This document shows positions 52,681 to 59,480 of a stretch of DNA of 64,000 bases, one piece after another. Under the pieces are notes generated by a model that was not told the DNA's origin, searched no databases, and worked only from the letters and a program-made list of their open reading frames with translations. The position numbers and the translations under genes are program-made. Numbering within the stretch: the first letter of the stretch is position 1; each line of letters starts with the position of its first letter. The DNA lies in NCBI RefSeq assembly GCF_000425585.1, contig NZ_KE384398.1, positions 400,416 through 464,415 on the forward strand, given 5' to 3'. Source of the stretch: Terrimonas ferruginea DSM 30193. Lineage in GTDB: Bacteria > Bacteroidota > Bacteroidia > Chitinophagales > Chitinophagaceae.

Positions 52681-52712
52681 CAAAAAAAACTGCCCCGTTG
52701 TTACAGGGCAGC
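52681..52712 (-). terminator. Orphan rho-independent terminator
   Basis: Stem CTGCCC/GGGCAG with a 10-nt loop followed on the minus strand by eight T. No minus-strand gene is recognised upstream, so it may end a small RNA or mark a gene remnant. Confidence 0.65.
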
Positions 52713-52950
52713 CACTTTCATAGTAAAGGTTTAGGTCGCAGGTTTACGTATTCTGATACTCGTTGTTCCGTCTAATTCGTGCTTGTTGAACAAAGAAACA
52801 CCATCAGGCCACGGATATCAAGGTGATTATAACCCCTTTTGCCTCCGTTAAAAAACTTTGATGGAGGGTGAAAACACGGGTCTGGTAGATTTTGCGGATA
52901 CGGAAAATCGCTGTATTATTATCGCTGTAACAATTCTAAACCAATTATTT

Positions 52951-53397
52951 ATGATGAAAAAAACCGTCAATCTACTTTCCTGCGCCTTGCTTGCAGGATT
53001 AACCCTTGCATCGTGTAAAGACAAAGGAGTGGGACAGTCCGACAAATCAATGACCGTGGCTACTGCCCGCGCCATGATCGCCGCTTATGACAACGATACA
53101 AGCGCCATCAAACCCGTGTTTTACACACAGGAAGGCCAGCCCGTACAGGCCTTCACCATCCAGGCCGGCACGCTCGAAACCATCAGTAAAATGAACGGGT
53201 ACACCGGCATCCGCCTTTACCTGGCCGTTAAAGACACTGTCAATGGCAAACCGATCTACACGTTGGTAGTAGTGCCCCGCGGAACCCCCGAGGGAAAATC
53301 CACTCAATATCCCAACATCCTGATCGATGATTTTATCTTTGACTGGATTCCGTCGTGCCCGACTGAATGTCCTGATCCAGCCACGAGTCTGCCTTAA
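52951..53397 (+). CDS. Small lipoprotein of unknown function
   Basis: A 148-residue protein with a lipoprotein signal (LASC lipobox, Cys about 25) when started at the ATG at 52951; the frame opens farther upstream but without a signal. The mature domain (about 40-135) is alpha/beta and unrecognised. The C-terminus has CPTEC, a possible disulfide or metal pair. A strong terminator follows. Confidence 0.8.
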   Translation: MMKKTVNLLSCALLAGLTLASCKDKGVGQSDKSMTVATARAMIAAYDNDTSAIKPVFYTQEGQPVQAFTIQAGTLETISKMNGYTGIRLYLAVKDTVNGKPIYTLVVVPRGTPEGKSTQYPNILIDDFIFDWIPSCPTECPDPATSLP

Positions 53398-53404
53398 GTA
53401 ATAT

Positions 53405-53438
53405 AAAAAGCGGCCCCGCAGGATCAGGGCCGCTTTTT
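53405..53438 (+). terminator. Rho-independent terminator
   Basis: AAAAAGCGGCCC and its complement form a 12-bp stem with a 10-nt loop; T-tracts on both strands make it bidirectional. Confidence 0.9.
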
Positions 53439-53481
53439 AATTAAAACAATACCTCCGTAAGTACCCTGAATCAACATCGCC

Positions 53482-54135
53482 ATGTCAGAAACCCTCGCGC
53501 TCATTAATATCGGATTTTTACTGCTTCTTGTCGTTATAGGTCTTACCCTGTATCCGAAACTCAGCCGTTCCTACCGGTTGCTGCTATGCATTCAGATTTT
53601 AACCTTTTTGAGCGCGGTTGTTCAATGGTACATGGCAAAGTTCCACGGTTACAATAACATCATTTTCCATATCTACACGTTCCTCAATGCCATACTTTTC
53701 GGTTTGATGTACCATTCCGTAATGCAGCAGCGTAAAAGCAAATTGTTTGTCCTGATCGCGACTATTACTCTGTTGCTTTTTCTGGCAGCCGATTCATTCT
53801 TTATACAGGGTCTGCGGGCTTATCCGCATTATGAACTTATTGCTATCAGCATTGTCTACGTCACCTTTGCCTTGTTATCAAATTATGAAATGATCCGTTA
53901 TTCCAAGGAAGACCAGGTGATACGGTCCAGCATTTTCTGGGTTAATAGTTCCGTTATTCTCTTTTTCAGTGTCAATTTCATCTTCTGGAGTCTTTATGGG
54001 TACCTGCTTCGTATCAAATCGCCTATACACTTTGATCTGATCAAAGTGCTCTGGTGGCTCAACTTTGTGCACTACGCGTTTTTCACGGTAGCCATCTACC
54101 TGAACAGCCGCAAAATTCAATCTTCTGAAAACTAA
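53482..54135 (+). CDS. Seven-helix membrane protein, possible sensor partner of the kinase
   Basis: A 217-residue integral membrane protein with seven hydrophobic helices and no soluble domain. It lies upstream of a histidine kinase that has only one membrane helix and no obvious input domain. Similar pairs occur in Bacteroidota, so a signal-input role is plausible but inferred. I know no family name. Confidence 0.8.
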   Translation: MSETLALINIGFLLLLVVIGLTLYPKLSRSYRLLLCIQILTFLSAVVQWYMAKFHGYNNIIFHIYTFLNAILFGLMYHSVMQQRKSKLFVLIATITLLLFLAADSFFIQGLRAYPHYELIAISIVYVTFALLSNYEMIRYSKEDQVIRSSIFWVNSSVILFFSVNFIFWSLYGYLLRIKSPIHFDLIKVLWWLNFVHYAFFTVAIYLNSRKIQSSEN

Positions 54136-54216
54136 CCGGTAGGCCCGGATTAGCTGTTTTACAATACTTTTGCCCGTGCTTCGGAAGGACACTTCTATGC
54201 ACCTAAACAATGCGAC

Positions 54217-55002
54217 GTGAAAAACAGTGAACTCTATACCATCATTATTTCCGGGATTATTTTCTTCGTAATCCTCAGCGTCGGTGTGATCCAATTTACC
54301 CTGCTCTTCTATCGTCAGCGAAGTCTGCGGAAAAAAGAAGAAGAAAAATTTCAACAGGAAATTTTGCGGGCGCAGCTTGAAATACAGGAGCAAACACTCA
54401 AAAATGTTTCGGCCGAAATTCATGACAACATCGGTCAGACCTTAAGCCTCGTGAAACTCAATCTTGCCACTGCAGATGCCGCCCCTGCCGACCAGCTACA
54501 GGGAAAAATACAAGACTCCTACGAACTTGTCAGCAAAGCCATCCGCGATCTCCGTAACCTTTCGAAAAGCCTCAATACCGACTACATTGCAGAGAAAGGT
54601 TTGCTGCAACTGATCGAACATGAACTGAACATGATCGCCCGCACAGGCGCCATGCAGACAGAAATGACAATAAAAGGAGAACCGGCAAAGCTCGATCCCC
54701 GTCAGGAATTGATACTTTTCCGCATCATCCAGGAAAGCATTAATAATTGTATAAAACATGCCCAGGCAGAGAGACTGGAAGCAATCGTGGATTTCAGTGA
54801 AAGCGGGGTGATCATCCAGATCCGCGACAACGGTAAAGGCTTCGACACGCAGCAGTCCGCTGCGGAAGGAGCCGGCATCGGATTAAAAAGCCTCCAGAAC
54901 AGAGCCGCCATGATCGGCGCATCCTGTGAAATCAACAGTGTTTTGTCAAAGGGAACAGAAGTAACTATCTTGCTACCCCCCGAAAAAATGAACGGCGTAT
55001 GA
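54217..55002 (+). CDS. Sensor histidine kinase (HisKA_3, NarX/LiaS type)
   Basis: A 261-residue kinase started with GTG. A membrane helix (8-30) and a short coiled coil lead to the dimerisation helix with His69 (AEIHDNIGQTL). The ATPase domain has DNGKGFD and GIGLKSLQNRAAMIGA. There is no periplasmic sensor domain. It overlaps its response regulator by 4 nt. Confidence 0.93.
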   Translation: MKNSELYTIIISGIIFFVILSVGVIQFTLLFYRQRSLRKKEEEKFQQEILRAQLEIQEQTLKNVSAEIHDNIGQTLSLVKLNLATADAAPADQLQGKIQDSYELVSKAIRDLRNLSKSLNTDYIAEKGLLQLIEHELNMIARTGAMQTEMTIKGEPAKLDPRQELILFRIIQESINNCIKHAQAERLEAIVDFSESGVIIQIRDNGKGFDTQQSAAEGAGIGLKSLQNRAAMIGASCEINSVLSKGTEVTILLPPEKMNGV

Positions 55003-55658
55003 AAGAAAAAATTAAAGTAGCCCTGGCAGATGATCATATTCTGCTGCGCAACGGTCTTGCTGGACTGGTGAAAAGTTTTGATGACTACACCGTACTGTTT
55101 GAGGCAGACAACGGTCAGCACTTAACAGAGCAGATCGCAGACAAAGGTGTGCCCGATCTTGTGCTGCTCGATATCAATATGCCGCTCAAAGACGGATTTG
55201 AAACTGCACGCTGGTTGCGCGACAATCATCCCGAAGTACGCGTGATGGCACTTTCCATGCTCGACAACGAACAATCCATCATACGCATGCTCCGGCAGGG
55301 AGCCAAAGGGTATATCCTGAAAGACACGCATCCGCGCGAATTCAAAACCGCACTGGATACCGTGATGCAAAAGGGATTTTATTATTCGGAAATGGTAACC
55401 GGCAAATTGATCAATGCCGTGAATAATCTCGACACTGCCGCAGACGAGGTAACAACATTGGTTAAACTTACCGAAAAAGAAATTGAATTCCTGAAGCTGG
55501 CCTGTACAGAAATGACCTATAAAGAAATCGCCGATAAAATGAATCTCAGCCCGCGCACGATCGACGGCTACCGCGATGCACTTTTTGAAAAATTAAAAGT
55601 GCGTACCCGCGTGGGACTCGTGATGTACGCAATCAAGAACGACATTGTACGTCCTTAA
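54999..55658 (+). CDS. NarL/FixJ family response regulator
   Basis: A 219-residue regulator. The receiver has Asp11-Asp12, the phosphoacceptor Asp58 (LLDINMP) and Lys108 (YILKD). The LuxR-type helix-turn-helix is near residues 152-208 (LTEKEIEFLKLACTEMTYKEIA, LSPRTIDGYR). It works with the overlapping kinase. Its 3' end overlaps the convergent gene by 4 nt. Confidence 0.95.
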   Translation: MKEKIKVALADDHILLRNGLAGLVKSFDDYTVLFEADNGQHLTEQIADKGVPDLVLLDINMPLKDGFETARWLRDNHPEVRVMALSMLDNEQSIIRMLRQGAKGYILKDTHPREFKTALDTVMQKGFYYSEMVTGKLINAVNNLDTAADEVTTLVKLTEKEIEFLKLACTEMTYKEIADKMNLSPRTIDGYRDALFEKLKVRTRVGLVMYAIKNDIVRP

Positions 55659-57064
55659 TTCAGCACGGCCGTTTCTTTAACGATCTCTGCTTTTTCCTGT
55701 TCACGTATTTTGCTCCAGCCTCCTGTAACGTTGCGGAGATTATGAAAACCCTGACGTTTCAGCAAAGACGCTGCTATTACGCTGCGGTAACCGCCTGCGC
55801 AATGCACATACAGGTTTTGCTCCTCGCCGATATTGGCCATGGAACCGGGATCTTTCATATCTGCCAATTGAAGATTAACCGCGTTTTTCAGGTGACCGTC
55901 GGCATATTCCGCCGGTTTGCGGACATCTATAACCTGCAGATTGGGGTCGAAAGGAATATCCATCATCAATTCATCGGCTTCGATATCGATGATCATGTCG
56001 AGCGGCTTGCCCGCTTCTTTCCAGGCTTCATATCCGCCTTTGAGATATCCCTGTACTTTATCAAGCCCCACACGCGCCAGCCGGATGATCGTTTCTTTTT
56101 CCTGGCCATGCGGTGTAACAATAATCATGGGTTGATCAAAAGGCAGGAGACTGCCGGCCCATTCTGCAAAACGTCCCTCCAAACCGATGCTGATACTGCC
56201 GGGAATAAACCCTTCGGTAAAAAAAGCGGCAGGGCGCGTATCCAGGATCAGCACACCATTTTCTGCCTGCGCTTCAAATTCATCCGCATTCAACGGCTGC
56301 AATGCTTCTTCGAGAATAGCTTCCAGGTTGCCATACCCTTCGCGGTTGATGCGCGCGTTGACAGGGAAATAAGCGGGAGGCGGTGGAATGCCATCCGTAA
56401 TAGCTTTGATAAATGCTTCTTTGGACTCCGCTTTCAGCGCGTAGTTGTATTGTTTTTCATCACCAATAGTACTGTATGTATCGGGGCCCAGGTTTTTACC
56501 GCAGGAGCTTCCGGGGCCATGTGCGGGATAAACGATTACATTATCGGCCAGCGGCATGATTTTGCGATGCAGGCTGTCATATAAGGTGCCGGCAAGATCA
56601 TCTGTCGTGAGTTCTTCACCTTTCTGCGCAAGATCGGGGCGGCCCACATCTCCTACAAACAGCGTATCGCCGGTGAAAATGCAATGGTCTTTTCCGTCAG
56701 CATCGCGCAACAGGTAGCAGGAAGATTCCATGGTATGACCCGGCGTATGCAATACTTCGATGCTAAGGTCTCCTATTTTAAACTGCTCGCCGTCTTTTGC
56801 TTTGTGAAAAGTGAAAGCGGCTTCTGTCTGGGGACCGTACACGATGGGCGCGCCGGTGGCCTGTGACAGATCGAGGTGACCGCTTACAAAATCTGCGTGA
56901 AAATGCGTCTCGAAAATATACTTCAATTTTGCTTTTCGCTCGTGAAGGAGCTCGAGATAATCATCGATATCGCGAAGCGGGTCAATGATGGCCGCTTCGC
57001 CGTTACTTTCGATATAATAAGCCGCCTCACTCAGACAGCCGGTATATAATTGCTTGACGAACAT
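55655..57064 (-). CDS. Persulfide dioxygenase-like MBL protein fused to two rhodanese domains
   Basis: A 469-residue fusion. The metallo-beta-lactamase domain (1-245) resembles persulfide dioxygenase, with His54-x-His56-x-Asp58 (HFHADF; the usual sixth His is Phe59), HTPGHT and FTGDTLF. The first rhodanese domain (about 260-355) lacks the catalytic Cys, while the second (about 370-460) has Cys422 in HCAGGYRS. It should oxidise persulfides and move sulfane sulfur. An ArsR regulator lies upstream with a terminator between them. Confidence 0.93.
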   Translation of the reverse strand: MFVKQLYTGCLSEAAYYIESNGEAAIIDPLRDIDDYLELLHERKAKLKYIFETHFHADFVSGHLDLSQATGAPIVYGPQTEAAFTFHKAKDGEQFKIGDLSIEVLHTPGHTMESSCYLLRDADGKDHCIFTGDTLFVGDVGRPDLAQKGEELTTDDLAGTLYDSLHRKIMPLADNVIVYPAHGPGSSCGKNLGPDTYSTIGDEKQYNYALKAESKEAFIKAITDGIPPPPAYFPVNARINREGYGNLEAILEEALQPLNADEFEAQAENGVLILDTRPAAFFTEGFIPGSISIGLEGRFAEWAGSLLPFDQPMIIVTPHGQEKETIIRLARVGLDKVQGYLKGGYEAWKEAGKPLDMIIDIEADELMMDIPFDPNLQVIDVRKPAEYADGHLKNAVNLQLADMKDPGSMANIGEEQNLYVHCAGGYRSVIAASLLKRQGFHNLRNVTGGWSKIREQEKAEIVKETAVLN

Positions 57065-57086
57065 ATTAGTTAGAAAATTTATACTG

Positions 57087-57114
57087 CAAAAATACCTTAT
57101 TTCCCAAAAACAAA
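57087..57114 (-). promoter_or_regulatory. Candidate promoter of the MBL-rhodanese gene
   Basis: TATTTTTG on the minus strand (57094-57087) matches TAnnTTTG, with TTTG 16 nt upstream inside the T-tract of the preceding terminator. The leader is about 20 nt. Confidence 0.5.
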
Positions 57115-57136
57115 AACGGAAGCCTGGGGCTTCCGT
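57104..57136 (-). terminator. Rho-independent terminator of the arsR-like gene
   Basis: Perfect 9-bp stem ACGGAAGCC/GGCTTCCGT with a 3-nt loop followed by TTTTTGTTTTT on the minus strand. Confidence 0.88.
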
Positions 57137-57158
57137 CCTGTATCAGGGAAAAGCTTGA

Positions 57159-57497
57159 TTAATTTAACAAGGATTCAACGAATTTGTTCAACTCGATCAT
57201 CCGGTCTGCATTAACGGAATAGTAGATGAATTTGCCCTCGCGGATGGTGTTCACGAACCCGGCTTTGCGCAGCACGGCAAGATGTTGCGAGGCTACCGAC
57301 TGTTCAAGCCGGAGCTTCACATAGATATCCGTTACAGTGATGCGGCCTTGCTCATCAATGAGTTTGATCATTTGCTGACGCAGCTTATGATTGAGCGCGC
57401 GCAGGATCAGCGCCGCCTTCTTTACATTGAGCAGGTCTACGGTCAAGGGGGCATTACCCTCAGCCGCAGGGTTGAGTGTTAGCGTATAGTTGTTCAT
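57159..57497 (-). CDS. ArsR family winged-helix regulator without cysteines
   Basis: A 112-residue ArsR/SmtB-fold repressor. The recognition region is QSVASQHLAVLRKAGFV and the wing is REGKFIYYSVN. It contains no Cys at all, so neither the metal site of ArsR nor the Cys pair of BigR/SqrR persulfide sensors exists. It lies upstream of a persulfide dioxygenase-like gene. Its promoter overlaps a perfect palindrome, suggesting autoregulation. Confidence 0.9.
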   Translation of the reverse strand: MNNYTLTLNPAAEGNAPLTVDLLNVKKAALILRALNHKLRQQMIKLIDEQGRITVTDIYVKLRLEQSVASQHLAVLRKAGFVNTIREGKFIYYSVNADRMIELNKFVESLLN

Positions 57498-57522
57498 AGC
57501 ATTGAGCGATTAACAGGAGTTA

Positions 57523-57539
57523 CAAAATTAGTTCTAATT
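57523..57539 (-). promoter_or_regulatory. arsR-like promoter with overlapping operator
   Basis: TAATTTTG on the minus strand (57530-57523) matches TAnnTTTG. AATTAG-TT-CTAATT (57526-57539), a perfect palindrome, overlaps it, the expected arrangement for a repressor site. Confidence 0.6.
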
Positions 57540-57560
57540 GCCTCCCGGAAAAATTAAAAT

Positions 57561-58241
57561 TCACTGCTGCCTGCGGGTGTGTGCCGCCGCATCATAAAAC
57601 TCTTTTACATAAAAAGGTTCCGAGTAGGCAATGTCTGAGAATCGTTTATTTCTGAACAGTAGTGTGGACAAATCCGATATATCCTGCGGCGTGTATCCGT
57701 TTTCGGAAAAAAACGCGTTGGGATGATGCAATACTTCACGGATTTTTCCAACTGCATTACCTGTAAATAATACAGTTTGTTCCGCGAGTTGTGTGGCAAA
57801 ACTATGTGCATCTATTACGAGTGCACACGGTGCCATCACCTCTTGCATTTGTTTATTGTATAGTGCTGTAAAGACCTCCATTCGCCGGGCATCAATCACA
57901 GGACAGATCAGGTCTGTCTGCGCGTTGTGTTCTGCTCTCGCCATCAGCTCCAGCGTAGGCAAAGTGATTAATGGAATTTGCAGGGCGTAAGATAATCCTT
58001 TTGCTGCAGACAATCCAATTCTCAGCCCGGTATAGGACCCGGGACCGATCGTCACTGCCACTGCTTCCAGCTCCTGCAATTTTTTTTGCGTGTCTTCGAA
58101 ACACCGGCTGATAGCCGGATGCAACCACGAAGCCTGATCACGCATGTCGTTGTTCTCCAGTGATTGCAGTACACGTGTTTCTTCAGCCAACGTTACCGTG
58201 GCTTTTCCCAGCGCACTATCTATATTCAATATTAATGCCAT
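57561..58241 (-). CDS. tsaB: tRNA threonylcarbamoyladenosine biosynthesis protein TsaB
   Basis: A 226-residue TsaB (YeaZ), the ASKHA-fold scaffold that works with TsaD and TsaE to make t6A37 in tRNA. LILNIDSALGKATVTLA opens the fold, AVTIGPGSYTGLRIGLSAAKGL is the family signature near residue 65. The length is normal. It follows the 3HCDH-like gene by 6 nt. Confidence 0.94.
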   Translation of the reverse strand: MALILNIDSALGKATVTLAEETRVLQSLENNDMRDQASWLHPAISRCFEDTQKKLQELEAVAVTIGPGSYTGLRIGLSAAKGLSYALQIPLITLPTLELMARAEHNAQTDLICPVIDARRMEVFTALYNKQMQEVMAPCALVIDAHSFATQLAEQTVLFTGNAVGKIREVLHHPNAFFSENGYTPQDISDLSTLLFRNKRFSDIAYSEPFYVKEFYDAAAHTRRQQ

Positions 58242-58247
58242 TCTTGC

Positions 58248-58859
58248 TTATTCCTTTACGCTCAATCCTTCTGCAGGCTGATACCGTAAATTTTCTGCGT
58301 GCAATTTACGAAGCAATTGCTGAACATGCTTTTTGCCAATCCGGTCGCACCATTCCAGCGGGCCGTAGGGATAATTTGTTCCGAGTTTCATCGCCGTATC
58401 AATCTCCTCCGCTGTGCTCAGTCCCTCTTCCAGCGCGAGATACGCTTCATTGATAATACCCGCTACCACACGTGCGGACAACAGCCCGGTGATATCGGGT
58501 ACCCATGTTAGTGTCCGGTTAAAATTTTTTAATAAAACTTCCGTTGCCGGTTTTTGCGGCGCAGGCGCGCATGCTTCAACCATATTTCTTTCCAGGAATG
58601 TCAGCCATCCGTTGATGCGTACAAAATGATCCGGTAAATTTTTGAGCAATGTTTCCAGTGAATGCACGAGCACCAGCGGAAATTTTGCGGTTGTCAGCGA
58701 GGCGATACGCTCCGCGCTGCCGTCGAACAGCAGATCGATACAGGCATCGGCCGGCGCCTCTGTTATTTCTTCCGACACAATGAGCTCTATCTCCGCCGTC
58801 TGGCCGGTGCTCAGCCAGGCGGCCTTTCTTGCCTCATCTGCGATCAATAATACCGTCAT
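58248..58859 (-). CDS. 3-hydroxyacyl-CoA dehydrogenase C-terminal domain protein
   Basis: A 203-residue protein. The second half (about 110-195) matches the C-terminal helical domain of 3-hydroxyacyl-CoA dehydrogenases (LSARVVAGIINEAYLALEEG, AMKLGTNYPYGPLEWCDRIG). The N-terminal half lacks the Rossmann GxGxxG loop, so it is not a full enzyme. It may be a shortened paralogue with a regulatory or scaffold role. It leads tsaB in a two-gene unit. Confidence 0.82.
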   Translation of the reverse strand: MTVLLIADEARKAAWLSTGQTAEIELIVSEEITEAPADACIDLLFDGSAERIASLTTAKFPLVLVHSLETLLKNLPDHFVRINGWLTFLERNMVEACAPAPQKPATEVLLKNFNRTLTWVPDITGLLSARVVAGIINEAYLALEEGLSTAEEIDTAMKLGTNYPYGPLEWCDRIGKKHVQQLLRKLHAENLRYQPAEGLSVKE

Positions 58860-58907
58860 GCAATCTGAATTTGATAAAAATACGGCAGCTTGTTAACTTG
58901 TGCCGCC

Positions 58908-58925
58908 GGCAGCACGTGTGCTGCC
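58908..58925. promoter_or_regulatory. Inverted repeat in a divergent promoter region
   Basis: GGCAGCAC-GT-GTGCTGCC, 8-bp perfect arms, lies between the 3HCDH-like/tsaB unit and ridA. It may be an operator or cruciform. No regulator can be assigned. Confidence 0.5.
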
Positions 58926-58966
58926 ATGAATGCAAAGAAAACATTTCTCACTTCAAATAAGCTTTT

Positions 58967-59347
58967 ATGCCCAGAATAATTATCCGCACAGAAGATGCCC
59001 CCGCTCCTATCGGCCCCTATAACCAGGCTGTACTGGCCAATGACACCCTTTATATTTCCGGGCAAATTTGTATCGATCCGGCCACCGGCAATCTGCATAA
59101 TGACAGCCTGCAGGATGAAACTCATCAGTGTATGCGTAACCTTAAAGCCGTGTTAGCAGCGGCGGGTATGGATTTCGGGCATGTGGTAAAAACAACTATT
59201 TTCCTCACCGATATGCATCGCTTTGGTGAAGTGAATGAAGTATATGGTCAATATTTTTCCGATGATCCCCCTGCCCGTGAAACCGTACAGGTTGCCGCAC
59301 TTCCAAAGTTTGTAAATGTAGAGATCAGTATGGTGGCGGTGAAGTGA
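58967..59347 (+). CDS. ridA: RidA family reactive enamine/imine deaminase
   Basis: A 126-residue RidA (YjgF/YER057c/UK114) protein. APAPIGPYNQAV near the N-terminus, LYISGQI, VVKTTIFLTDM and the active-site Arg in PARETVQVAALP are all present. It hydrolyses reactive 2-aminoacrylate and related imines. The length is standard. 8-bp TTTGATGA-like repeats follow the stop. Confidence 0.95.
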   Translation: MPRIIIRTEDAPAPIGPYNQAVLANDTLYISGQICIDPATGNLHNDSLQDETHQCMRNLKAVLAAAGMDFGHVVKTTIFLTDMHRFGEVNEVYGQYFSDDPPARETVQVAALPKFVNVEISMVAVK

Positions 59348-59390
59348 GGGATAATTTGATGATTTGAAAATTTGATGATTTGAAGATGGA
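59348..59390. repeat. 8-bp repeats (TTTGATGA/TTTGAAAA)
   Basis: Four units with an 8-bp period follow the ridA stop codon almost directly. Confidence 0.65.
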
Positions 59391-59422
59391 ACAGCCATTC
59401 ACTTATTGACCAATTCACTTTT

Positions 59423-59469
59423 CAATAAAAGAAAATCCCTTCGCGATGCGAAGGGATTTTCTTTTATTG
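59423..59469 (-). terminator. Long perfect bidirectional terminator
   Basis: A perfect 22-bp stem (arms 59423-59444 and 59448-59469; core TCCCTTCGC/GCGAAGGGA) with a 3-nt loop and flanking A/T tracts. It serves the minus-strand protease gene and probably ridA. Confidence 0.9.
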
Positions 59470-59480
59470 AAGCTTCCCGG

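Larger units (their letters stand above)
52435..52950. other. Long intergenic region with repeats and an orphan terminator
   Basis: 516 nt without a recognised gene. It contains the 7-bp arrays at 52424-52475 and 52603-52676, a minus-strand terminator at 52681-52712 and, upstream of that terminator on the minus strand, a frame at 52731-52816 that lacks a start codon but looks protein-like. Confidence 0.6.
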
